NCBI GenBank assembly: GCA_944472155.2
Contig: OX235272.1
Span: 14,988,354 to 15,052,353, forward strand
Length of the DNA stretch: 64,000 nucleotides
Direction of reading: 5' to 3'
Origin: Trichobilharzia szidati
Lineage: Eukaryota > Platyhelminthes > Trematoda > Strigeidida > Schistosomatidae
Program-made: the position numbers and the translations under genes
Notes under the pieces: generated by a model
Told to the model about the DNA's origin: nothing
The model's input: the letters and a program-made list of their open reading frames with translations, nothing else
Database searches by the model: none
Shown here: one piece after another, positions 48,201-60,700 of the stretch
Numbering within the stretch: the first letter of the stretch is position 1
How the letters are laid out: each line of letters begins with the position of its first letter

Positions 48201-51200
48201 GGTCACAAAGAATATTTCCAACAGCCTGTTGCACACCTTTATCAACAACTAACTGTCTTCACTGGCTCTATACTCAAGATCAGATGGCTGGAAAGAATCG
48301 CCAACAATAAACTATGGGGAGAAACAAAACAAGAACCATACGCTCAACAAATATGCAGGAGAAAGTGGAGATGGATTGTACACTCATTCGCTGGCTGAGG
48401 AGGCCACTCGCTGGGTGACATCGCGCGTCAGGCCAACGCTCGAGTGGAACCCGAAAGGGAAGCGGCGAGTGGGACGTCAGTGCAAGGGTGACATGGAGGA
48501 GATCGTGTGAAGAGGAGCTGAAACAGTATGGACTAACATGGATGCAAGTGAAAAGTACAGCAGAAGACAGAAGCAAGTGGAGACGTGTAGTTGAAGCCCT
48601 ATGTTCCACTAGGAACCCAAGGGAACAATAAATAATAATAATAATACATTTTGTATGGGGTAGTGTAAAATAGTAGAGACATCAAATAGAGTGTATGAGA
48701 TATTGGGGCTAAATGCGAAAGATTTAAAAGCTTCATGAGAAATAGTAAGTGCACATGAATATATATTTTATTTTCATTCCTTAAGTTCTAAATGGAACAT
48801 AGAGTGTATTGCCACACCTAGATGAGCAGAGTAACCTTTAATAGTGTGATTAATGGAGAAAAACAAAAAATAACCCCAGAGGTTTTTTGGTAAGCAGAAA
48901 ATAAATAAATAAATAAATTCATTAATTACTTTTTCTTCTTCTTTGTCACTTCAGTCGAATTCAAAGTAAGACGACGTTGTACTTCTTCTTCGTCATCATC
49001 ATCTGCAACTGTATCCTCTTCCTCTTCTTCCTCGCCCTCCTCCTCATCAGCCTCTTCCACTTCACTATCTTCTTTAGCAGAAATAGTACCATCAGAATTA
49101 TCGCTTGCTTCGTCTCCTTCATCTTCAGAATCATCTGCGTTTAACTTCTCATTATCGTCATCTTCGATGGTTCCTTCTTTTGGATTGCTATTTTTAGCTG
49201 TTTTTTCACCCTTCTCCACTCCCTGCTGCTGCTGCTCCTCGTTGTCGTCATCATCATCATCCAGAATGAGCACTCGTCGACGCGACGAACTCTACTCGTA
49301 AATACCAAAAAAAAAAATTTAGATAGCATATCATTCCAGTTAAACATACTGAAAGGGCATTGTAACCATTGTACGTATAATTTAACAAAGGAAGCTAAAA
49401 TGATGTGTAATCGTGAGTGAGTGAGTGTTGAACTCAGCTAATGAAACTTCAGAACTCGGAGCCACATGGTGACCCAGTTGGAATACAAAGAGTGGAAAAT
49501 GCTATCATTGGTAGTGGGTCTAGAACAAGGTACTCTTACGGAAGCGTATCGACGGTTGTTACTTCATGGTTGTCCACGCTATTTCTGAAAGGCGAAAAAT
49601 GCGTCAGTGCTGCGTGAGCATAGAACCCAGGGGAAAAATGATTGAGGCTAGTCACACGTGGTTTGTTTCGAGTGGTTTTTAGAGTTTTGTCAAAATTGAA
49701 GAGCTCACTGTCGGCCATATATCGCCCTAGGATTAGTTGGAATGCACAGATTTTGTGACTGACCTTTTCTAAACTTCCTCCTCAAAGAGAGAAGATACGG
49801 TAGCTAACTGTTTACTGTAGTAACACGCCAGTAGTCCGGTTCTGCCCTTCCATCTTAGAATGTAGTGTCAACGACTTACACTATGATGTTGAATTGGTTT
49901 AAGTTATAACTGTTATCCAAGTGATTTATTTGGCGGAGTAGAATCTGTGGGGACATTCATTTCAACCAGTTTATCTCAATAGGTCATCGATAAATGCAAA
50001 CCCAACCACCATATCAAAGTAGCACCTACAGTTCGGGTGGTAAGATGATGATAACACGGCGTCAATCCATGAAGTCTTTGACCATCTTAGGAAGTGAAAA
50101 CCGCCTGGCGGCGTTAAGAACTAGTGGTTGGAGACTGGAATCAAAATAGTTCTAAGTGTCACAGAGGAGTTAACTTTTCTTGATATTCCATATTCGTTAA
50201 ATTCTTATTACCCTCCATGTTATTATTATTACTATTATTATTGATGAAACACAAATTTGGTACATTATAGGCACCAGAGACGTGCCGTATAAAATGTCAT
50301 AGTTTCTGCGAGGGCTGGGCTGCTGGCTGGCTGGATTCAACATAGAACTTGACACCGAAGTGCAACAGTTCGAGTTCCCACGTTCCAAATAGCACACAAA
50401 GGTAGACAAGACAAGAAGATGAGTGAAGAGAATCAATAGAGTTTTGACAAGTATAAGAGTGAAACAGAATGAGCAATGGTAGGAAGGAATATGAGACTGA
50501 AGATTACAGAGACTGAATACATCTGCGTAAGCCATTGACAACGATTTTGAGCCATGTCACCTATTGTCTGTCTCCAGCCATGGATTGATTCTTAGAGTCC
50601 CGAGGGCACCAACCCAGAAGTCTGCATCTCCCTACCTGACTTGACTCAGTTTAACTGTCAAGGAAGGATTTCATGGATTGATTAATGCGATGTTTTTGTT
50701 TGGCCACCACATCACTTACTCTTTTCCAACCTGCACCTATATCAGCTAGCTAGTAATGCCCATCGGGGGTGGGGGGAGGCGAAGGCTAGGCATGCGCAGC
50801 ACTTGACCTAGCCATCTCAATCTATGTAACTTTATAGCCTCGTCGATTGATTTTCCCTCCTTGCCCAACACTCTACGTCTGACGTGTACATTACTTACCT
50901 TAGTATACCGCCTAACGTGAGAAATAGATCGTAAACATCTGTGGTCAAAAACACTCAACCTCTTCATGTCTTCCGCTCTCAATGGCCACGCTTCACCACA
51001 ATAGAGAAGGACGGAGCGAACTGCTGAGCAGTACACACGTCCGTTGGTTGATAGCCGGATGTCACGCCTACGCCAGAGATGGTGTAAGTTAGCGAAAGCA
51101 GCCCGAGCTTTCTGGATCCGTGCTGAGATTTCGTCACCAGTCAATCCGTTGGTGCTGATACAACTTCCGAAATAGGTGAAGTGGTCAACATGTTCTATCA

Positions 51201-54200
51201 CTTCACTCCCTATCACTAAGCTGGGAGTTGACGTAGTCCAGTCAGTCCTGTAGCAGCATCTTGCATTTCACAGGGGCGAATCGCATGCCAAACATACAAA
51301 GATTGCTGCACAAGGTGTTCAGAAGACTCTGTTGTATTTTGTCAGCGTCCTCCCCTAACAGGACTATGTCGTCTGCGTATTCTAAGTCTATAAGACTATC
51401 CCCTGGTAACAAGTCGATTCCTAAGTCGTTAAGTTCAGTTAAGGAAACTTCCATTAGCATATCTATGATGAAGTTAAACAGAAAAGGGGAAGTGGACATC
51501 CTTGACGGACACCACTGGTTGTTATCAATTCAGATGACAATTCCCCATAAGCCCTTACACAGCTACGTGAGTTCGAGTAGAGTGCCTTGATTAGTGCAAT
51601 GTACTTTCTTGGCACTCCCTTCACAGTCAAACATTGCCATAGTACCTCTCGATCCACGGAGTCGAAGGCCGCCTTCAAGGCAAGAAATATGGCAATTGTT
51701 GGATGCCAAAAAGTGTGTCTATGTTCTAGGATCTGTCGGAGAGTGAAGATATGATCTATGCACCCTCTACCTGGCCTAAAGCCCGCTTGATTTTCCCTCG
51801 TTTGTTCCTCTCGAGTTCGGCTTAGTCTGTGCATGATTACTGAGCCTAGGATTTTAGAGACTATGTTCGTTAGGCTGATTCCTCTATGATTATCACATGA
51901 GGACTTGTCTCCCTTCTTGAATATTGGTATAATAAGTGACTTACCCCAATCTGATGGAACCGTCTCTGATTCCCAGACGTTACCTAGTACCTTAGTTAAA
52001 CTATATACTAGTATGTCACCCCCATATTTAAGCACCTCCGGAGTAATTCCGTCGGGTCCTGTCGCTTTGCCTCGTTTCAAATTACAGATAGCATTTGTGA
52101 TGCTACTCGGAGACCCACACTGAAGCAGATAGTTGCTTCAAGGGGTCATCCTCAAGCATTTGACTTGAAACCTGATCCAAAAACTAGTGGATAAGCATTC
52201 CTATGGTCGCCAGTGACATAAGCAGATTCATACGATAGTCGATGATTTAGGATGGTTCTGGAGCCCACGTACAGCTTAGGTTTGGGATCGTTATTTCCCA
52301 GGTCCCCTAAGTAGAACAGCATGTCCATCAGTCCGGTTGTAAGAGCCAGAAGCTCGGATTCTCTCTTTCACTTTTATAGAGGAACACCACCACCACCATG
52401 TGAAGGCAGTGAATAGGACTCAGCTGGCAGAGGCTAGGAACGCGTGGTATTTCCAGAGACAGAGAGGGGGAAAGAGATCGAATTCTACCCACCCTCTGCC
52501 TTACCAGATAGTTTATGGGGGAATTAATTATTTTTCAGTCTATTCTAGTTTCTTTGGCATTTCCTTTCTTCTAACTTTGTGGACGCTTTTATAAAAGATG
52601 TAGCAATCGGAACTACTGTACTTCAGTGTAAAGTTCTATGTTGAAAATCCACTTAGTGTGAACAAGATTCTGTATGAGACTGAGTGTATACGAAGTTAAG
52701 AGAATAGACACAGGCTCACATCAAAACAGGTGAAGTAGAATTAAACACCAACTGTGCGTGCCTACCCCAAACAAATCGCATCTTTGGAGAAAAGACATAA
52801 AATTCTACTGATTCAATATAAAAAGCATTTAAAAACAAAGACAATAATAAAAATATCTTACCTGTGTTGAAGGCATAGAAGATGGTAGCGAAGAATCTTG
52901 GGGGTCTAAATATAAAAAACAAAGAAATGATAATCTTTAAAATAACTTTCAAATATAAATCTTTATTTAGAAAAAAACGGAAAAAGTTTTTAAGTCTGTA
53001 GAATTTTCTTTTCTGCCTACTTATCTGAATTAGAAGTCTGTGATCGATTCTTACCTTCTGATTGTCCACACCATGTAAGTTAATTTCTTCTTGGAATACG
53101 TGAAATAGGAGAAGCCTTGGTATTGCACGACCACAAAGCTCAGAAGACAACTGTTTCAGGCTGGTACTTAGAGTTGTATACGTATTACAACCGAGATGTA
53201 CAATTTTCGGGGTCGAAATGCTACATCCCAAGAGCAGACCACGATACAACTCATGTACAGGAATGGAGTCCTATCAATTGATGATATAAAAAAATTGAGC
53301 CGATTGATTTGTTTTCATTGCTATATAGTTAGGTGAGCATTATTCTTATTATTGTTTCCTTTAATTCCTAGAGGAACATAGGGCTTCAGCCAGGCGTCTC
53401 CATTGCGTTCGGTTCGCTCCTACAGTCTTCACCTGGCTCCATGTCTGCCCACAACCTTTCATCTCCTCTTTGCATGACCTCCACCAAATCACCCTTGCAC
53501 TGATGACCAACTCGCCGCTTCCCTTTCAGTCGGGTTCCACTCGACCAATGGCTTGTCTAGTGATGTCACTCACTTGATGGTTTGTTTCCTCAGAGTATGG
53601 CCAGCCAATCCATCTCCATTTCTTCCTGCCTATTTCTTTCACAATCCGTTCCTGCTGAGTTGGTTCGCTCATTGCCAGAGATCCCTGTTGCTGATCTTTT
53701 CTGGCTGGCCATCTGATCTTGAGTGTTATTGAGCGAAGACAATGTTAATGAAGGTCTGTAGTTTGTTTGAGATGCTCTTTATGACGCACAGTGCAAGTCT
53801 CTGATCCGTATAGTGAGTAGCACTGACTGGCTTCACATTGGAGTTGAAAATCCGGATCTTATCTTCGTTTTGATGCTGAGTAGGGCTGTTGACCTTGACA
53901 CAAACTTGATAGTAGTGAAAGCTTGTCTTGCTTTCCCGATCCTCGCTGTTTTGATATCCTCGTCAGTTCCGCTGGCCTGTAGTTGAGACGATGCTTCCCA
54001 GGTCGGCTGGTGAAGGAGGTTGTTTCTTTCAGGTTCCTCCCACTTATGCTGCCTGATTGTTGTCTGTTGTTGTTGTTGCTGTTGGTGGTGTTGGTCAGGA
54101 ATCTTCATCACCACATCTGTTTTCTCTATGTTCACCTGAAGTCCTTCCTATCTTCTCTGGATGCTTCTTCTTCCAACTTGTTGCTTTTCACTTGCATGTC

Positions 54201-57200
54201 TTCCAGTTTGTGGGAAATCAGACATATATCATCAGCGAAGTCCAGATACTCCAAGTTTTTTGTGTGAGTCCATTTCATGCCTGTTTCCTCATTGCCCACT
54301 GTTTGTCGCGTTATCCAGTCTACTGCAATCAGGAAAATCATCGACGATAGTAGGCAGCCAGCTTGTCTTACTGCTGTCCTCACTTCGAAGGATTCCGCAA
54401 GTTTCCCGTTGTGGATTACTTGGCATGCAGGTGACCAACTCGATAGGAATTGGATTAATTACGGATTGATATCAGTGAGAGAACCTTTGAACATAGGGGA
54501 CTCTTCAGTGGCACACACCCAAGAAATCATTGGGGATCTAACTGAGGGCATGTAAGTTACAAGGAGAGCTCATTGACCAATGAGCCACTGAGACAGAATC
54601 CAATAGTCTATGAATTCTGATTTTTGTTAATTCGGGATTCTGAGTGCCACCGGCGGCCAACATCATCGCTGAGTATTTGTCCTTACACCCAAAGTGATGG
54701 ATGGGACCCACTGATGATCAAGTCTTCACCATCGAATTCCAGGTAACCACGAACGGGAGTCATCTGTCACTAGTGAAAATCAGATTTATTTTCAAGTTTG
54801 ATCACGAATTGATATCGATTAGAGAACCAGACTACGACGAAACAGCTGTTCATCAGTACTCTCTGGATTTTAGTGATTCTCAGTCCGTGATGACACTTGA
54901 AACCAACCAAATCCCTACACTCGACAGGAACAGCTGATAACATTTTAAAAGTATAAGAATATGCATCATTATTATTAGTGTTCTGAAAAGAGAAAAAAGA
55001 ACTGAAGTACCTGGATGATTATCATTCTTAATATTAGGTTTTGTAATTGAATCCATGAACACTTCTGACTGGTCATGTGTTGATTCACCAAACAAGTTAC
55101 AGTCGTTTTCATGATCTTTATGCGTCTCTTAAAAAAGAGAAGATATAAACAACTATTAGAAAAATAAAATGTTTAACATGCAAAAAAAAACAACCTTGAA
55201 ATATTTTTAAAAAGATCAAAATGCCAAAAATACCTTCCTACTTGATTTTTCCAAGATGAGAATGTACATTTACTTATCTAGGGAGCACTGTCTCAACTAC
55301 AGGAGGAGGAGGAACGGACGAGGATGTCAAATCGAGAATCGGGAAGGCGAGAAACACATTCATCAACCTGAAACCAATCTGGAAATCTTCGTCACTCAAG
55401 TCAACATCAACAACAAAATTCGGATTCTCAATACAAACGTCAGTCAAGTCACTTCTTCTATACGGATGGATCAGAAACTTGGCGGCGGCTCACAAAGAAT
55501 ATTTCCAACAACCTGTTGCAGACCTTTATCAACATCTGTCTTCGTTCTATACTGAAGACCAGATGGCCAGAAAGAACAAGAACCAACAAGTAACAAACTA
55601 TGGGAACGAACAAAACACGAACCAATCACCCAACTAATATGCAGGAGAAAGTGGAGATGGATTGGATACTCACTGGCTGAGGAGGCCACCCACTGGGTGA
55701 CATTGCGCGTCAGGCCAACGCTCAAGTGGAACCCGGAAGGGAAGCGGCAAGTGGGACGTCAGTGCAAGGGTGACATGGAGGAGATCGTGTGAAGAGGAGC
55801 TGAAGCAGCACGAACTAACATGGATGCAGGTGAAAAGTACAGCAGAAGACAGAAGCAAGTGGAGATGGGCAGTTGAAGCCCTATGTTCCACTAGGAACCT
55901 AATGGAACAATAATAATAATAATAGATGCAAAACTCTGCCTGCAAGAAGCCAGATTTTAGAAAAGCAAATCATGTACAGATTAAAATAGCAACACTAAGC
56001 ATAATTATCGGACAGAGCAAAGAATGGCAGTCAAATCTCCATCTCAACGTCATCGACTTTTAAAAAGCCTTCGACAGCGTTGACCGCGGAGTGAGCTGGA
56101 AACTGCTTCAACACTACAGAGTGCACCAAACCTTTATCAACCTTATTCAACAGCTAAAGGGCAATGCCATATGTCAAGGAGTCCACAACGAAAATGAAGA
56201 CAGAAGTGTACGACAAGACTGCCTACCATCATGGATGGTATTACTGATTGTGATGGACAAGACCAAGTGGTAAGGTGTGAGGAATGGGAAGACAAGGACA
56301 CACTGGCCCGACAAGAAGGCTCTCGAGGATCTTGACTTCACGGACAGATATATGTCTAGTGTCACACAAACTCGAAGACCTACACGCGAAAACCAACAAG
56401 TTGGTAGAAGAGACTGTCAAGTGAACAAAAAGAACAGTAAGGAGATGGAGATAACCGCCGACGAACAACAGCAACAACGGGAGAAATTTGAACGAGTTCA
56501 CCACCAATTTCACTTATCTAGGCAGCACTGATTCAACTATATGCAGCGCAGATAGGGATGTCGAAGCCACGAACGAAAAGGCAAGACAAGAAGAAAATGG
56601 AGATGGATGGGACTAACACTGAGGAGACAAATGGGTGAGAACGCGCACCTTGCCCACCAGCGGAAAACGGTTAGGAAACAACATGTTGGGCATAGCTTAA
56701 GGGTGATATATGAAAGACATCGTGTGAGGAGGGGATCGAAGTTTGTGGACCATCGTAGAATGAGATAAAAAAGGACTATAAAGAGTAGATTGAAATGGAG
56801 ATGTACTGTTGAAGGTCTATATTCCCCCGCCCCCAATCAGAACCTAGGGAAACCATAAGTGCATGATATAATATTAGTTATGTTAAGACAAAACACCATC
56901 GAAGAAATCAAACATACCTGAATTATCATTCTCTCCATTCGGTTTTGTCGTCTCATCTATAAACGCTTGTGTTTGATTACACAATGATCCAGCAAATAGA
57001 TTATGACGATTGTCGTGTTGAATCTGTGAATCTGTAACAGCGTGAGAATTAATTAACAAAATAGGGAATATCAGACAGGTAAATAAACTTCGAAGTAAGC
57101 GAAAGTCTTAATAAACAATATTTATTTTTTCAAGTAGACATTAGGGCTACTGGATCCCCCCTTATGCACACAAAACATGGTTCTCCTTCAAATTTCACAA

Positions 57201-57759
57201 AAAAGGTCACGTGATTTGTGAGGATTTGCATTATTTTACAATCATTAGATTATTAGACTTCATCACAAACTAGCAACAGTTAGAGAGAGATCATAAAATT
57301 CCAGTAGTCCAGTAGTAGGCTGAATGGTCAACGATCTTGGTCTACGTAACTAGAAGGTCCTGGGGAGCGCCTTGAGTGTGCACTGCTGAACAGTCCCCAA
57401 AAATGGGAGAACAACAGCTGTCTAGTGCTCCCGGGTTTCCGATGATCTCTCTAATTGATGTTATTAGTTCATATACTAACCTGTCGCACATTATTCCTTC
57501 CTATTGATTTCCTTTCCCCCACTGAAAATGAAACCACACATGAAGGTGAGCAGATAAGCGAAAAGAATTAGAATATCTTCACTTCAGAAACATACTGTCT
57601 ATAGATTATCAAAATCATGGAGGGAAAGATGGCTTCAGTCCTGATGCTTGGTTAACAACGGTAAAGTTTCGATAAAAACAGTTTTATGAAAGTCAGGATT
57701 GAAAGCGATTTATTCTGAAGCTTGGAGTTAACAAAACAATCAAGTTATGATGCAATACC

Positions 57760-57791
<32 letters not shown>

Positions 57792-60700
57792 AGACCCCTA
57801 ATTTTGACTAATCTGAAAGCTTGAATGTGTGAGTGTAGATTGTAAGTGGGACATAGAAACAAAACTACATAGGTTTAGAAAATAGTGTTGTGTAATGTGT
57901 AAAGTACTTCTTAACGAAGATAGGTGTGAACGGGATATGCATAGAAACAAATCGAAATCATACTTCTTATAAAGGAAGATGAAAAAAATGAAGGGAATGA
58001 AATAACTAACAAACGAAAACTGAGGAGCTATACCCTGGGTAAATACGGAGATAGAACTAGTTCCTCTTGATGCATACGGAAAGAGCTTCTGTATTACAAC
58101 GAAGATTTTCATTCACTTTGTAAACAACAACAGCAACATCCACCACCAATCACCATCAACGGGAGGGATTTGATGAAAGAGGTTACTTCATTCACTTATC
58201 TAGGGAGCATTGTCTCAACTACAAGCAGATGGCACGGACGAGGATGTCAAATCGAGAATCGGGAAGGCGAGATACACATTCATCAACCTGAAACCAATCT
58301 GGAAATCGTCACTCAACCCATAATCAACAACAAAATTCGGATTTTCAATACAAACGTCAAGTCAGTCAGTCAGTTCTTCTATACGGATGGATCAGAAACT
58401 TGTCGGCGGGTCACAAAGAATATTTCCAACAGCCTGTTGCACACCTTCATCAACAACTAACTGTCTTCGCTGGCTCTATACTCAAGATCAGATGACCGGA
58501 AAGAACAAGAACCAACAAGAAGCAAACAAACTATGGGAAGAAACAAAAGAAGAACCAATTACCCAACAAATATGCAGGAGAAAGTGGAGATGGACTGGAC
58601 ATTCACCGGCTGAGGAGGTCACTCGCTGGGTGACATCGCGCGTCAGGCCATAGCTCGAGTGGAACATGAAAGGGAAGTGGCGAGTGAGACGTCCAAGGTT
58701 GACATGGAGGAGATCGTGTGAAGAGGAGTTGAAACAGTATGGACTAACATGGATGCAGGTGAAAAGTACAGTAGAAGACAGAAACAAGAGGAGACGTGCA
58801 GTTGAAGCCGTATGTTCCACTAGGAACCCAAAGGATTAATAATAATAATAATAATTTTAAATGACTCTGAATGATTAGTCAGTTGAGATGCTGTGAGACA
58901 GGGGTACTGACGAAGTGTTTGATTATATATACCGCTTCCGATTGAACCAGTGCCGTCTGTTTGTAGCATTGTTGGGTGGCGGCGTTCATCTAACATGTTT
59001 TTCGAAAGGACGCGCGTAGAACGAACATCTATGTAACTAACTCCACGGGAGCGACTACAGTAGTTTGAAGGCTGAAACCAGCTCAAACCATTGGCTGCTG
59101 AGACAGAAGTTCCTGTCGAATTTGATTAAACAAATTTTTGATGCCAAACCTTATAATATCAATCAAATTACTGTATATATGATGCATTTATTGTTTGTTG
59201 TTCTCACTAGAACAGGCTAGTCTTGTCTTTTGAATTTATCTCCGGGCCCAGGGAGGTAGAAAATATACGAGGGAAAACCATCGTACATAGTTTTCAGTCG
59301 AATTATCTATTGCGTCTACGTATCGAACCCGAAACTCAGCAGTGTTATCGATCGCATGAGATGAGTGCAATTGGCTCGCGTCTGTTTATGGACGTTAAAC
59401 TCTATATAAATTAAAATACCACTACTACAGTATATTCGAATTATTGAGAATTTTATCCAATTCATCAAGTGATAAAACCCACCTGGATTAACACTTTGAT
59501 CAGTTGAATCCATGAACGACTGTGATCGGTGGTCGCCACATAATGACCCAGTGAATAAATGACGCCGATTATCATGATGGATTTGTGAATCTGTGGACGG
59601 AAGAGGAGGACACAGATAAGATAAAAGTGGTACCGTCAACAAAAAGAAAAAAACAATAGACAAAATAATTTTTTCGCATTTCGTAGTAAACCATGAAACT
59701 GGTTACACGAGAGTAGTTTTTAAGAGAACTGCAAATTTTGTCGTATCCCTACTAAGTGCAATGCAGATGGCATATATTTGTAGGACAGGGCAGGCTAAAG
59801 TCTATTATTTTCAGGACGGACACCCTCTGACGTTTCTCCTAAACGGCGGGAATGAAGTGTGGTTATCATTCATTGGTTTTACGTTGCTTTATGCCAGCAG
59901 TCGAATTTCATCTTCGGATCGTAAGCTGCTTTCTCATTATGAGAGTTTTTCTTGTTCTTTGCATCCCAAGTGGAACTTAGGGCTTCAAGACATTGAGGTT
60001 TTAGTAGCGGCGATGTTCTATTTACGGGATGCTGTTGCTAACCTCAAGCCCAACCTTCCCTTTTTTCACAGCTTAATACGCAGCTAGGTGACATTTGACT
60101 GACTGGTTTCAATGTAGAACTTTGCACCGATGTGCAGTAGTTCGAGTCGCCACACTCCCTCCATGTAGCACACAAAGCAAGAGAAGAGAGTAAAAAGAGA
60201 TTCATAACAGAGATAATAAACAGAGACATGAGGCAAAAAATAACAGTAATATGGAGGAACAATATGGTTTTATTGGATATTATAATTCACAAGGAGTGGA
60301 TGCATCTGCGCCATTTAGAAGTTTGTCGGCTTATAGATATCCTGCTAGCCATTCTGGCATGACAGAAATTCAAGAAACAATCATTTCAACCAGAATAACC
60401 TAATGGGATAGTTAAAATATGCAAGCCAAATCATCAAATTAGGATAGCATTTGTCGGTTAGGACGTAACATGTACAGATTATTTTTATACTGTTAAATTG
60501 CCAAAACAAAAGTACGTAACACAGTAACATGTGACTAAAAGTGGATAAGAACCAGAAATACGCTGAGATCGCTGGGTAACTTAGCACGTCAGGTCATCGC
60601 TGGAGTGGAAACCGAAAAGAAGATGGCGAGTTGGGTGTGCGAGAGTTACATAGAAGAGATGAGAACTTATGGGCCATCGTGTAGCCATCTAAAGAGGACT

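Noticed and set aside
48926..48928. Stop codon after the acidic frame, suggesting a separate terminal exon
   Set aside because: A GTAATT donor lies just before it, and splicing to 47272 restores phase and gives the continuous Claspin order.
59761..60087. 108-codon plus frame inside a Claspin intron
   Set aside because: No recognised family and no splice or expression signal; open frames of this size can occur by chance.
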